A stretch of DNA of 64,000 nt, taken from positions 4,527,676-4,591,675 of the forward strand of contig CM041104.1 in NCBI GenBank assembly GCA_023079485.1, written 5' to 3'. Below the pieces are notes generated by a model that made no database searches, was not told where the DNA came from, and saw only the letters and a program-made list of their open reading frames with translations. Below are positions 10,351 to 23,040 of this stretch, in pieces; position 1 is the stretch's first letter, and each line of letters begins with the position of its first letter. The DNA comes from Archilochus colubris. Its lineage: Eukaryota > Chordata > Aves > Apodiformes > Trochilidae. The position numbers and the translations under genes are program-made.

Positions 10351-13300
10351 GCATAGCCATCAGGCAAGGAGAGTTTTTTCTTTTTTCTTTTTCAACAATT
10401 ATTACTGAGCTAGAAAGCAATCTGCACCTGAATTGCTCTAAATGCAGATTAGTAAATTCGATTTGTAACTGTAGTTTTGGTGTAGTTTTCTTTGTCTACT
10501 GATCTTTACAGAGAGATAGGAGTGCATAGTTTATACCCTTGATAAAGAAAATTTCCGTTCAAATATGTGATTGTTAAATTTAACTTCTGCTGGTATAGCT
10601 ATAGAGTTATCCACACAGATACCCTAACTCCATTTGTGTTGCAGAATATATGTTTGTTTTAAAATTCAGAGGACTTATTTAGGCTAAACAGCTCTCACAC
10701 CACAGAAAAAGTGTCACAAGGAAAGATAAGGAGCAGGTCACCTTCTGCCTCCTGAAGGAGGACTGGCAGGGCTGATGGGGACTGACACTGGGACCCTGGA
10801 TTCAGGCACCCTCATCTGCTGCTGGGTCCAGTTTGGGGCATTTCTGGTCAGGAAGTAGTCACCAACTGTGGAATATGGGTTCCATATTTGCATGGATTTG
10901 TGATTCACCATCAGTATTATTACTGCATCATTAAAACTATTCTAGTTTTTTTTTCCAACCTTAAAGTCACCCTTGCTTATTCTCCTTTTATCTTCCCATG
11001 GGAGAGTAGTGGGGAGATAACAGAGAGCATCTGTCACCTGGGTACTGGCTAGAACTGTGACACCTCACTGAAAAAGCCTGCTCAGAGGAGGGCAGAAACA
11101 TAAAGGTTCTGTGCAAGCATTGGTGCCTGTCTATAAGGACTGAAAGGGTACATGTTACAAATTATTAAAATAAAAGAATACTTCTCTTTGTTCTAAATTC
11201 ACCAAAACTCTAAGTATTCATGCACAGACACTGAGGGTGTATTTTCAGGAGGGTGCTCAGCTGAGGACTCAGAAATACATGTGCTCTGTATGTGGGAGTT
11301 AAAGACCTCAGTGCTGATTTTGATCCTGATCTACAGATGCAGACCTGTTCATTCCCTCATACTTCCTATTTAAAAATGGGTGTCTGAGACTCCTCTTCCC
11401 TCACAACCAGACATTAGAATACTTTTGTTCCAGCTTAATACTTAAAAGGTAATGCTTGCAAAGACCACCCCAGTGAAATTGGATTTTGTATCTCTCTATT
11501 AGAGCGAAAGGCCCCTTTATCTTTCTGCTTTGACATCTGGTGCTGCAGGTAGGATGCTCTGGCTCACAACATCTGGGCTGAGAAATGTTTTCTCTCCTTA
11601 GAGTCTCAGGTACTTCAGAACAATCCTTTAGAAACCATTTATTGGCCTCAATGATGAACTGTTCAGTAAATTTTACATTGAATCTCCTCCTTTCCCTTCC
11701 CACACAGTTGCCTCAGACTCTCCAGCAAAGAGGTTGTTAGCAAATTGGTTAAATGCTGAGGCTTTGCTGATGTTTGCTGTTCTGAAATAGGGATAGTCAA
11801 CTCCATTCATACCAATTTGGAAATAACCTTAAACATGGTTCAGAGGTAAAATGGGATTTGTTTGGAAATTTAAAAATTTCTCAGGTGATTATTTCTTCTG
11901 ATAACTGACTCTCAGCCTCCATGCTCATGCTTCTTTGCTGGCAAAAAGAAAAAAGGAAGAGTTTTATCAATAATTTGCTGGCTGGCAGCTCAGAAGACCA
12001 GCTTCAGTCCCTGTCACAAATCTCAGTCTTGATTTTAGTCAAGTTCTGATATTTCCTTGTGGGACTGGAGTGATGTTACTTCAATTTCTGCTTTTTAAGG
12101 TCTTGTGTTCTTGTAGACTGGAAGCTGTTTTCTAGCTTTCAAGGACTGTATTTGTAGGACTGCATAGAACCTGCCACAGTGGAGCCTTATTAACATCACT
12201 GGGTTCTCAGATGACGCTATAATATTCATAAAAGTAAGTAATGAAAGTAACAAAGAGGCACCAAGCAAAGGTGTGATCTTGCAAAACTTTTGTCCTCAGC
12301 TTGAAACCAGACATGTCAGAAATCCTTGTGAAACCACTTGCACTCCAGAGCGTACTACTGAGCTTTGCTACAAGGTAGTGTTTCGATTGTTTGGATAAAG
12401 CGGGAGAAATATTCAAACTTTTGGGTGCTGACTGGAAACCTCCAGATTTTCTGAGGCTTCTCTGTCACTGACATAAACCATGGTCTGTGGCTTTCAACAA
12501 TAACATTTGTGCTGATTTTAGCAATTCAATTCCAGATGCAGCAACTGAGTTTGGCAAAACAGATGAGCCGCAGACCACTTTTATCTTTCTGAATGTGCAG
12601 TTGGTTTTGGTAACTGATTAACTACATCATCATGACAACCAAATTCTCATATGGATTATCTGATGTTCAGGAGCAATGTCTGTACCATGACAAAAGATTT
12701 ACAAGTTTTTTCTTCGGAGTATTTTACTGGCACATCCAACTGGACTGACTTCAGTATGCAGCTGAGTGTGCTTTTGCAAGTTTTATGGACATAAATTCTC
12801 CACTAGGAAGGGAAGGCTAACTTAAAAATTAAACCTACCAGATCAAAAAATAAGATCTTCCAGAAATGTGTAGGAAATGTTTTAAAGGTATGCAAATATG
12901 CAGCCTCATGTAAGCAGACTTCTTCAAGGTGTGTATACCACTGTCAGCCTCTATTGGCAGGTGCCAGAGTAGCCCAGCAGAGCCCTAACTCTACTCTTGT
13001 CCAAGTGTCAGGGATCAGTGAGAAGCCTGTTCGGAGGGGCCAAGCACACAGAATGACTCCTTGGCACACCTGAGATTGCCAGCAGTCTTCAGATGTGAGA
13101 TGATATTGAGGCCTGGAAGGGAAAGTATAATAATAATGGACTTAACCACAGTTTGATTCAACTTTATGAGCAGGAGAGGCAATTCAGATTGCTTACCCAG
13201 AAGCAATGCTCACACCAGGGAGCTGGAGGAGATATTCAATTAGAAATATCACTTCACAAGGGAAAATTCAACCTAGAGTGAGATATGAAATGTGAAATTT

Positions 13301-14959
13301 CATTGGAAGCTGCATTTTCTTTGGGGGAGTTCAATGGAGAGTTTGTTTTGGTAGCTAAGCTTCTAATGGAAAGATAACTTCATCTTTAAATCTCAGGTGA
13401 TTTCTGCCAATTCATAACAATTTACACTTACAGGGCATTAGCAAATTAAGTCCAACTACATTGCTGTCATGAGAAGAAGTATTGGGTACACTGGAGCATG
13501 GAAAGACTGGCTTACAGAATGACATATGTTAAGGAAAAGAAATAAAATTCAAGAGTCCCAACTCCCAGTCGCCTGCTGTAATCACTGTATCTTGTTTTTT
13601 AATACTCTTCCACTGCTGAAAATAAATTAATTATTTAGGTTCTGCCTGACCATTTTTCTTGTTCCTTTTTTAGCATTTTATGTCTTGGCTTTAATTCATT
13701 CCCAGTATTTTTTCCATTTTAGTTTCTAGCAATAACATTATTAAATTTCATGTCTGCTTCCGTTTTTATTTCCATCTTTCACCAAAAAGATATAAAGTGA
13801 AATTAATCCAAATGAGAGAGCTTTTTTCTTCAAACTGCTCTCAGTATCATCGTTTCCTTAATTAAGTAATTGAAGCTCTCCCAACACACACAACGTCATT
13901 CAATCTACTACGGTCTCTCCTATATGCTGGCACTTAGATTTGCTCCTATAGGGAACTGTTTTTCCAGTCCATCAGTCTCTTCTGCATCTTTCCTCCAATA
14001 ACCTCTCAGGCCTGGGTCTCCTGGTACCCCACAGCATACAAGCAACACGGATTTAAAACAAAGAAACAACAAAAAGACAAGATTACTTTGGTATTATTCA
14101 TAAGATTCTCTATGCTGGGGCTCACATGGGATCAGTCTTGATAGATGTGACTTCCTTCCTTGCATTTCTGGTTGAACCATTCCATTACTTGCCTCAGTGT
14201 TGTGTTTGTGCCTTTAGTTTCTTCCTCTGAAGTAAAGGATTTTACATTATTAATTACAAAGTTCCACCTCTGATATCTTAGACTGTCCAAGCTTCTTGTG
14301 CTACCCTTGGCACCTGAGGGATCAGGAAGTGAATGGTTGTCTTCCCTGTGTATTTAGGATGATAAAGAATGAGATCCTGGTTTTCAGGACAAGGCAGAGA
14401 ATGGGATTACACTGTGGACATGGTGGTGTTGGAGCTGAACAATGGCTGGAAGTTCTTTGGATTAGAGTTAACTGCAAAGATGGGAGGGTAGAAAATAAAC
14501 TGAGTGAGACTGAACTTGAAGTTTGAGGAGAAACAGCCAGGAAGATTTGTATTTGTTTGGAGGAGATGCGAAATGCAAAAGCATTAAAGAGGCTCTCTGG
14601 CTTGAAAGCTCATGACACATCAAATGACACAATATCACTTTTCAGACCTTTTTATCTCAGGGCCTTAACATGAACATCCTGAAATCTATCGTGCAAAATC
14701 ATTCTTCTGTGAGCATCCTTAGAGCTTCTCACAGAAGTCTTTATTGTCCTGAACAGACCAAGCCCAGACTCTATATCTGAATTATTCCTGTTCTGTAATT
14801 TTATCAGGTTATAGTTTTGGCAACCGGATGGCAAAGGAGGGAATACAAACCCACTTGGAAGAACAAATTCCAAATGTAATTAATGAGTGGGGATGTTGCA
14901 ACTTGAGGAGGAATTCACTCCACTCTCCTCTTGCTGAGAGCATTGCAGAAAGGGTCTGT
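10351..14959. other. Unique non-coding DNA
   Basis: No gene or recognised repeat in about 4.6 kb. AT-rich sequence with homeodomain-like cores (CCTTAATTAAGTAATTG near 13857) lies around 13560-13880. Open frames at 11401-11703 (minus), 12207-12416 (minus) and 14296-14526 (plus) have no recognisable motifs. Confidence 0.5.
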
Positions 14960-15235
14960 GTGATGTCTTTTGTAGGCTGAGCATCCATAAACCCAACCTG
15001 TGACAGTTCAGCTCATCACACGTCTGGTGAATGAGTGGCCTCCCAGCTTACAGCCACTAAAGCAGAGGAATTTCACCATCGATCTGGAGAAGCACTTGAG
15101 ACAATGGGAGTAGCAGGGCAATAAAGATTGCAATATATCATCAGCCTCGGCTCCTGGCTTGTATAGATCAGAGCTACATTAAGACCATTACAGCCTGCTG
15201 AGTAAGGCAGCACTAGGAAGGGAAAGAGCTGCTGA
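14960..15235. promoter_or_regulatory. Candidate conserved non-coding block, weak
   Basis: The sequence is moderately complex with no simple repeats. It has isolated CpGs (CACACGTCTGG, CCATCGATCTGG, CCTCGGCTCC) and the patch GCAATAAAGATTGCAA near 15118, whose ends (TTGC/GCAA) are imperfectly inverted. There is no open frame. It was picked out by appearance only. Confidence 0.15.
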
Positions 15236-18200
15236 TAAAGAAACAAAACTGAACCAAATACCGAAAAAAATCAAATAAATCAACATGACATCATTTCTTT
15301 TGCCACTCAGGACAAATGCCTTGGAATTCCCACTCTGCTGTAAGTGGCTGTCAGTGAGACACGTGGACCAGTTACAGCAAATTATTAATCCTCCCCTTCA
15401 CCCCACAGAAACACCCAACTGAAATCCAACATCCAACTATGAAACCAGGAGTTACACATAAAAGAAAGGGAAAGGCAACCAGAAAGCAAGAAAAGAAAGC
15501 AAAACCAGGAATCCACCTCCTACATAAGTCTGTCCATCAGCAAGATGCTTAAGCTGGGCTCCTACCAAGATCACAGACAAGTGTCACTGTGCTCACCAGG
15601 CTCCCTCGTGCCAAGGGCTGGGGATGTGATTTCCCCTCCTGTCTGCTCAGTGCAGCCTGGGGAGAGCGTAGTGTGTGTCCCAGGCTGCTGGGAGCCCATG
15701 GCATGGGGTGCAGAACTGCTGCTCTCCCATGTGTGTTTTAGCCAGGAGCTGACAAAGGGCGCTTAAAGTGTCCCACAGGACCAGAGAGCTGTGATCAAGG
15801 GGTTTGGGATCAAGTCCCTGATGCACAGTCAGATAAAAAAAATGCTCTGATGCACTCCAAATTCAACAAAGTATGTAGGAGAGTGAATCCTATGAGCCTA
15901 AACCTGCCCACGCTTAGTGCTGTGGAAATACAACCTTTTCCACCAGCTGAGGACTGGCCCAGCAAGTATTCAGCTTTTCAGGGCACATTTTCTTCTTTCC
16001 ATGTCCCTGCAGATCACTTAGATTGTCTGAAGCTTTTTCTGTGTAGCAGATCCACCGATAACCTGTAAAGGAGCCAAACCAGGAGCAAGAGCGATTGCAA
16101 AAACCCAATCACACATGGTAACTCCTTGTCACTGCAAACAAAAAACAAAGTCCCTTTTCTGGACCCTGGTCTTTAATGCCCTGCAAAGAAAGTGACTGTA
16201 ATTGTCACCTTTTTACAGAAGAAAGAGATGGAATTTAAAACTTTGTGGAGAATGAAAAAAATCTCCAGCAAGAGAGGAGAAAAAGGGAGAGGACTCTCAC
16301 TCTCCTGTCCCCCGGCTCCCACAAGTTGTTTCCACTTCCTACAGATTTACTTGCACCCACCGGATGCTTTAACATGCACGGACTTAAGCAGCTACCTACA
16401 GAGCCAGGTGTGCCAAGCTATTGAAACACCTTTTTTATCAGCAGGCCAGGGCTTCTTGTCAGACTGGAGAAAGCCTTAATCCTCCTAAATAGAGTGAAAC
16501 CTCCCTGCAGATAAAAGACTCGCCTGGCTTGTTCCAGAGGGAGTTGGTGACACAGTTGCGCCCTCGCCCCCTTCTCCCTTAGGAAAATATGGCCCTGCGG
16601 GAAGAGTGGAGAGGGATGATCAAAGGGAGCTGCAGTTTAGGTGCCTGCTTCCAGCACCAGAAAGGCCAACCCATTATTACCAGGGAGCAGCACTATTAGA
16701 GGTGAATGGGGAAGGGATGCACACTTAGGATCTCTGGCAGACAGAGGAATTGGGGCTATGCCACTGCGTAGGAGAGATTTGGGCTTGGGAGGGGACCTTG
16801 TTTCTTCCCACTCCTTTGGCAAGGTAAATCCCAGGTGTGTCCCTGGGAATCCCTAGCTTTTAAATTCATTTAGGAGTATTAATGAGTGGATGGTGGTTTT
16901 CACCTGCACAACTAATAGGTAATTCTGGGCTGGATTTCCCACTGCATTTTGCCTCCACAAAGCCTCTCGCTCTCTTTCTCCTTATTTCCCCTTTTCCAGG
17001 AAGCAAAAAGTAAATGTCCTCTTCAAGAATTTTCCTTATTTTTTTTCCTATTGGCTTTGGAGTATAGGGAGGTAGGAGAGCAAAAAGGCATATGTCCTCA
17101 CAGGTTTAAAGCAGGTTTAGGAAAGAGAAACAATTCTAAAAAATTAAAAATTAAAAAAAAAAATGCATGGAACAATGCTGGAGTGGGAGCAGGCTGGGCA
17201 AGTTCTGCACTTTCTCCTCTGAGTAAGTTTTGGTTGCCTTGGGACAGGGTCCAGCTAATTATCAACTTGCCTGACTTCTGGAGGTTGAGTAAATAGCCTT
17301 AGTGAGACATTGGAGAGCGTTGGTAAAAGCATTTTGCAGATGACTTTTTACGAAAAGCTAAAGGGAGATTTCTCTGTTTTAACAGTTTGCCTGCATGAAT
17401 TGAAACTTTCACTTCAACATACCCAAGTTACCTGTTATCTTACTGCAGAGATGGCAACTTACAGTCCCAAGTATCAGTGACAGGGAGCCAAAGACGAGCT
17501 TTGGAGCTAAGGAGGATTAATTAGTGATCCTGCAGTCCACTGGGATGGAGAAGGCTGGATAGATGTAGAGAGGGTGCAGGGAGGGGGGTTACATTCACCC
17601 TGGGGATGAATTTGACTCTGGAATACATGTATTGAGGTTGGCCAGAGTTTGAAAAGCTAATTGTTGGATGAAGTGCCTTGGTGACACTGCTGTTCCCTTT
17701 AGAAAAGAAGCAGTAGGTTCCCACTACTAAGTCCAATGCGCCAGGAACTGCACGGAGCATGCAGCCCCCTGCCATCCCTGGAACAGGTTGTGTCATGCAT
17801 TTCCCAAGGAGAAACCAAGTTCTTCTGGGTGCAGCCAAGCAGGACACAGTGCCATGGTTTTCTCTGTCTCCTTTGGGTAACCCAGCATTCCTGCTGAGTC
17901 CACCCTGGAGCTAGTCTTGCATGTGAATACAAGGAATAGGGTTGAGTAATGGCCTTTCAGGAAGCCTTCTGGTGTCTCTGGCCCTCCAGACCACAATCAG
18001 AAAAAAACAGGCTTTTGCTTTGCAAAAATTAATTATCTGCCTATTATCATTTTATCCATCCCATAGTTTGACTGACTTTTGTCCACCTTGCTACACAGGA
18101 AACTGTGTACGTTTTTATTTTTAATCCCTCAGACTGGAAGCTCCTAACAGGGAATTTCTAATCAGGCAAATGGTTATTAATAATAAGTATAAACAATCTC
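15236..18200. other. Unique DNA with small A-rich patch
   Basis: An A/T-only patch occurs at 17137-17163. A minus-strand set of three overlapping frames (17521-17996) and several plus-strand frames show no domains. Sequence at 16540-16620 is slightly richer in CpG but too short to be an island. No gene is recognised. Confidence 0.5.
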
Positions 18201-18204
18201 TTAC

Positions 18205-18320
18205 ATAGATGGAGCACCTCTCACAGAAAACAATAGATCCCAAGGTGTTATACAAACATTCTTCTGATTTTAGGAATCACCCTCAAATGGATTTAAAGCA
18301 CAAAGACATTTTGTCCTCTA
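18205..18320. repeat. Possible ancient interspersed-repeat remnant
   Basis: The run 'GAGCACCTCTCACAG...ATCCCAAGGTGTTATACAAAC' resembles the widespread amniote repeat pattern 'gcacctttcat...gatctcaaagcactttacaaac'. The match covers only about 55 bases and is imperfect. I cannot assign a family. Confidence 0.3.
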
Positions 18321-18329
18321 CCAAAGCAA

Positions 18330-18720
18330 AATTATCTTAACTGTGGTTGGAAGTAGCTGTCTCAGGGGCTGAATAAAAGTGATACTTGCCAGAATTGGCA
18401 GCTAATAGTGACTATGACTGGCTTTGCATATTTTTATGAATATGCTTTAATTTCATTCAATACTTTTACGAGACTCTACATTTCTGGTTGTCATGATGAG
18501 CTCATTGCCTAAAACTTGGTTTGAGCCTAGTTTCCACTTTGATTGAAGCACTCTGACACAGACAACCTTTTAGCCTTCCCCAGTGAGAATAATATTTGCT
18601 TTCTGATAGGCTGAATTTACATACTTTTCCTTTTTACGTGTGTGCGTGTCTTACGATGCGGAGTTTAAAAATAAATGGAGTTATCCCCAGCTGCTAAGTT
18701 CTGACATGCACTTTAAATAA
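18330..18720. promoter_or_regulatory. Candidate conserved non-coding block with POU-like palindrome
   Basis: A perfect 7-bp inverted pair GCATATT (18426-18432) and AATATGC (18439-18445) sits in TTTGCATA/TATGCTTT context, resembling POU/octamer-type half-sites facing each other. Downstream, a CpG-retaining patch (TTTTTACGTGTGTGCGTG then TTACGATGCGGAG, about 18630-18665) stands out in CpG-poor surroundings. No open frame explains it. The regulatory role is inference only. Confidence 0.25.
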
Positions 18721-18989
18721 GTAAACCCAGAGATGTGGCAGGCTATGAAGGGAGGGGGAGCAAAATTGGCTTATGTGTTGCACTGATCACGGAATTATCA
18801 TCTGCTATCACACAGTTTACCATTAGACCCAGCTGCTGCCAACCTGACCAGTGCATTTCTTCAAGCTAAGCTAACAAAGCACTTATTTGTTATCCAGGGA
18901 ACTACCTCTAATAGACTTCCAGTGAAATAATATTTGCTTTCCAACCCTACTTTGAATCCCACTCACTTTGTTAAAAAGATTGCCTCTGG

Positions 18990-19265
18990 CTGTCTCTGCT
19001 GGTCTAATCTAATAGTTTCTAGTTTGTACAAGCAAAACGCTTTCAGCCAACTATATAAATAACTTAAAGAGAAGAAGACACTTTTACAGCGCTCTGTGCC
19101 GGGTGCTATAGAACATGACAGATTAGTAAATGACGCCTCAGTGGAGCTCATCTGGAAACCTCTGTCAGTTGAATATGAGCGATTACAATATTGTATTTGG
19201 GCTGAAAGGGTTGTCTGTCTTCTTACAAAAGGGCTAACAAGAAAAATAATTCCTGTCTTACTTCT
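18990..19265. promoter_or_regulatory. Candidate conserved non-coding block
   Basis: High-complexity sequence with retained CpGs (ACAGCGCTCTGTGCCGGG near 19087-19103; AATGACGCCTCAG near 19129; GAGCGATTACAA near 19178) and no simple repeats. Overlapping short open frames on both strands (18963-19274 minus, 19096-19287 plus) have no recognisable domain. This resembles the texture of vertebrate conserved non-coding elements, but that is an inference from appearance. Confidence 0.25.
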
Positions 19266-19334
19266 CCTGTGCATGAAACTGATCTAAGTGGCTCAGGTCC
19301 CTTCGCTCTTCCCTTCCCATTGCTGTCGCAGCAG

Positions 19335-19380
19335 CAGGAGGGGAGAGGGGGGAGAAAGAGAGCAAGGAGAGAAAAGAGAG
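19335..19380. repeat. Purine-rich GA tract
   Basis: An almost pure A/G stretch, broken by one C at about 19363, with G runs of four and six at its left end. Low-complexity sequence. Confidence 0.7.
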
Positions 19381-19937
19381 TTATTTTCTTTCTGTTTTCA
19401 CTTTTGGTTTGAATTGAAAATGAAGAAAGAATAATATTAGGAGACAGGGCTCCCTGAGGTTTGAGAGGAGACATTATATCATTATATCAAAGAGGACTTT
19501 CCGCCACCCGCCTCTGCTACTCCAGCAGTCCAGTGAGCTCCTTAAAGAGCCAGAGCCCCACGCCTGCTGGAGCTGCTCCATTTATCTCAGCTCACCTGCT
19601 AAGATCACCAAGGGCCTCAAGTTTCAAAGACTTGCCCAAGGTTTACCCATGTGATTCCCACTGTTGGGTTGTTTTTTTTTTTTAAATAGAAATGAGCGTC
19701 ATGCAACAGAAAACGTACCATACAAGTTGTGATTACCAAAGGAAAAATTTTAAAATTTTCACATACTGTTGAAATTTCCTTGAGAATCTTTTGAAACTGC
19801 CTGTAGCTCTAGAGGTCCAAGAAGAACACATGTGCTCTGCTAGGACCATTGAACTTATCCCAAGGAATGGGACTTTGTGAGATTTTGACATGGGATTTTG
19901 CACACATGTACTAAAGCCATTTCTGTTTTGGTTTTGC
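19381..19937. other. Unique DNA; weak MIR-like patch
   Basis: AAGACTTGCCCAAGGTTTAC near 19627-19646 resembles the reverse MIR core 'tgacttgcccaaggtcac', but the similarity stops after about 20-25 bases, so no MIR is called. A T run of about 13 lies near 19671-19683. Nothing else is recognised. Confidence 0.4.
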
Positions 19938-19957
19938 TTTTTTTTCCTCTTTTTTTT

Positions 19958-19988
<31 letters not shown>
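19938..19988. repeat. Pyrimidine tract, (T)n with CCTC interruptions
   Basis: T8-9 blocks separated by CCTC, ending in a T run of more than 20 bases. The 62-codon plus frame across it (F-rich) is a repeat artefact. Confidence 0.9.
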
Positions 19989-19990
<2 letters not shown>

Positions 19991-21200
19991 TTCTGAAGAA
20001 CCACCCCATTACCAAGAATTTCTTTTGTTTTCTTTTTCTCACCACAGCCAGTTACTGTGGGTGGTTTTGGGCCTGTGAGTAATTGTATGTCACTGCAAGC
20101 ACATAAATGTGCACCAGCAGAAAATCACACTCCTATTAAGTGAGGTCCTCCTGCTACAGAGATGCAAACAGTGTCACTCCACCTCCATCCTGTTCTTAAA
20201 GAAGTGTGTGCCATGTCCCGTGCCATGTCTTATGCCACCCTAAGGCTGACCAGGGGCTCAGATGGACAGTCTGCAACTTCATTTATGTAGGGAGCTTTGA
20301 AACAAGATAAAGTTATGAATGTCTGAGCACTAGCCTGCTCCTTGCTATGCTGAACAAGCCCTGGCATTTCTGAATGGAAATTACTCAGAAATTACTCAGT
20401 GGAGTATTGGAGGCCCAATAGCTACTCCATGAGAACACAGAACCATGATAAGTGGCTAAAAATTGCCATTCAATGAAATAAGTCATGAATCCTGGGAGGG
20501 AATTAAGGTCAAAAACTTTGCATTGCATTTGGGATAATTGCCAGGAATAATATACTCTAAAGACTGCACAAAAATCTTCATCTAGATCAAAACCAATACA
20601 AGCCTAATTCTGCCATTCAGACCTCAAATCTGCCTTTGGTCATGCTCATGTTGGTGCACCTGATGAGAGTGTGACTGCATGGCAGCACTGGGCAGAATTT
20701 GATCCGCAGGTTTTCCCCTCACAAGACAACCATGCTGTACTAATGCTGGAAATATACCTGAAAACTGATACGTGAAACTGAGATCAGTTCAAGCAAATCA
20801 CCTAGTTTTCAATCTGAAACATAGATGATGCCACAAGCCCCATTCAGGGCTCATGGATGTGACTGCAACCCCTGTGAGATCAGAGGTGCAGCCATTACAA
20901 ATTGCAAGCTCCTGGCACTTGAGAGGTGTTTAACAGGATTTTGATATCTGATTTCCTCCTCATTTTGCTTTGTTTGATCCCAGCTGATTTAATCACAGAT
21001 TATCTTTTGTCAGATAGAAAGTACCTGTGCAATCAAACAGCAGTACTGAATGTAACATTACCTTCAGAAGAAAAAAAAAAAAAAGGCCTGAATGGAAAAT
21101 TAAAGAAGGTGCCAGGAGAGATGGCTGGAATGAAGAGGCCAGATGTTCTGAATCACAGGCCCTTGGCCACCAAGTTAGTGTTTGATCTTGGACATGATAT
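19989..21200. other. Unique DNA
   Basis: No gene is recognised. A 14-base A run lies at 21071-21084. The start of a 161-codon plus-strand frame (20926-21411) falls here, but its second half is antisense CR1, so it is not a host gene. Confidence 0.5.
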
Positions 21201-21550
21201 TTCATGGAATCATGGAATGGTTTTGATTGGAAGGGATCTTAAAAATCATCCAGTTCCAAACCCCTGCACAGGCAGTGACACTTTCCACTTCCAGTCTGAA
21301 TTTCTCCAAGCCCCATGCAGTCTGGTCTTGAACACTTCCAGGGATGAGGCGGTCACAACCTCCCTGGGCAACCTGGGCCAGGGTCTCACTGAATTTCTTC
21401 CTACTATCTAACCTAAACCTCCCTTCTTCCAGTTTAAAATCATTATTAACCCTTGTCTTATCACTACACATCCTTCTAAAAAGTCCCTCCCCAGCTTTCC
21501 TGCAGGCCCCTTTCAGGTACTGGAAGGCTGCTATAAGGTCTCCTTGGTAT
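21201..21550 (-). mobile_element. CR1 non-LTR retrotransposon fragment, minus strand
   Basis: The left edge carries the complement of the CR1 3' terminus: TCATGGAATCATGGAATGG (a decayed 8-bp terminal repeat), followed by TTGGAAGGGATCTTAAAAATC. Rightward come the familiar antisense CR1 blocks: TTGAACACTTCCAGGGATG, CCTCCCTGGGCAACCTGGG, AATTTCTTCCTACTATCTAA and ACTGGAAGGCTGCTATAAGG. The element is therefore read right to left and truncated at its 5' side near 21550. About 350 bp remains: the very end of ORF2 and the 3' UTR. It is dead, with no intact coding sequence. Divergence from the remembered consensus is moderate, greater than for the copy at 52305. Confidence 0.92.
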
Positions 21551-22734
21551 AAGGTTTCATCTCATCTATTTAAACTGTGAGCTCCATGGGGCAGAGCTCA
21601 TCACTCTGTGGCTGTGTAGTAAGCAGAATGTGGAAAATATTTGTATTCTTAGCTTACAACTGGCTTTGCATTTTAAAAATGGAGTGCACCCAATTACTTT
21701 TATATGAAAGAGTAGAAAATGCCTTCCCCCGTTTTTCACTCATACCTTCTGTTCTGAAAAACCAGAGCTGGAGACTATCTGTGTTCTCAAAATGCTGATT
21801 TCAATCCTGATTAATTCTGTTTCAGCCTTGGGCACTGTATTCTCAAATGGTAGCTGAGTACCAATTTTTAAAACCCTGAAAAACACATTTTAGAAAGGAA
21901 AGCTTGTGGGAAGTCTCCCTGTTCCTGTGGGAGGTAGAAAAGGCAGAATTTGGCAGCCTCTGCAGATTTAGGATTGTGCTGAAGGGATCAATCTGCTTCA
22001 GATTGGATGCCTTAAGGCCTTTGCAGTTATTGGAGTGGAACACTGGTAGCAGGACCAGGAATGCTGGGACTTCACATCAACACAATGTCCAATGAACTCA
22101 TGAGCATGGTGCCAGCAGTGTCCCAAGCAGGGGCAGGGGCAGCATCTGAGTAAGCTAAACATATTTTTCCATAAAGTGTTCAAAAATCAGTGATTACATC
22201 CACAAACTAACTGTTATAGGATGTCAAAGAGCCTGATCTCATACTTATTACTAGGAAAATATCTGTTAGATGTACTTGGTCGCTGAGATTCACTGATGCC
22301 TGTGCCCACTCATTGTTATCATTATGCTCCTAAATCCATTTATGGATCTGAGTCCCTGACAGCTTGATGACATATCTTTTACCCCTTCTTTTCTTTTCCT
22401 AGACTGCAAAAAGCAAGGAAAAGCATTCCACAACCATGCCCCAATTTTCCCACTTCTCAGCAGGGCTCCCCAGCAGCCCCTTGGAGTTTTCCTTTCACCA
22501 TGTCCCAGTGAAGTCAGGGCCAGCCCTTGCCTCCCAAAGCTCAGCCCATACACCACTCCCTGGAGGACCAGCCAGGGAATAATTCAGCCTGTAAGACTTG
22601 TATTTCTCAAACTCAGGGTGGGATGAAAATCAGTGTCTATATATCTTTCACATCCTTAATTGTAAAGTTGTTAACCTTGCATTTAGTGCTTGAATACTCC
22701 TGTGATGGGCACTGGAGATAAACCTCTGAGAGCC
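21551..22734. other. Unique DNA, nothing recognised
   Basis: Short open frames on both strands (for example 21577-21798 plus, 22290-22556 minus) have no known motifs. No repeats are recognised. Confidence 0.45.
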
Positions 22735-23040
22735 AGACATTGAAATAACATTGTGAACATTTTTTTTAACCCAGAGAGCTATTATTGACAGGGTGTCAGC
22801 TGGTGATGAAGGGCCCTGAAATATTTTATGGGATGTGACAGCTAATAAAACAGGTTGTTGTTTTTAATTGTTTGGCAGGTAGCAGTGAATTGTGAACAGA
22901 TGTGAACCGGGTGCAGAGGAGTCTGTAAATTTCCCTGAATTTCTTCCATGTTTCACTGACCCACCAACACTGAGCATTAAAAAATATTAGTCTCCTAATT
23001 TTCACCCTGTGCCTTGCTGTTCTGGTGATGTTTGAAAATT
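22735..23040. promoter_or_regulatory. Candidate conserved non-coding block with TGACA palindrome and TALE/HOX-like motifs
   Basis: TGACA-GGG-TGTCA (22786-22798) is a perfect inverted repeat with a 3-base spacer, running directly into an E-box CAGCTG (22797-22802). About 40 bases on, TTTTATG and TGACAGCTAATAAAA (22836-22850) give a TGACAG core of the MEIS/TGIF type next to a HOX-like AATAAA core. The flanks are complex and free of simple repeats. The motif names follow known binding preferences. Function is inferred, not shown. Confidence 0.28.

Noticed and set aside
19615..19650. MIR-like ACTTGCCCAAGG patch
   Set aside because: Similarity covers only about 20-25 bases and does not extend in either direction.
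20926..21411. 161-codon plus-strand open frame
   Set aside because: Its second half is the antisense of a CR1 fragment (21201-21550). The remainder has no motif.
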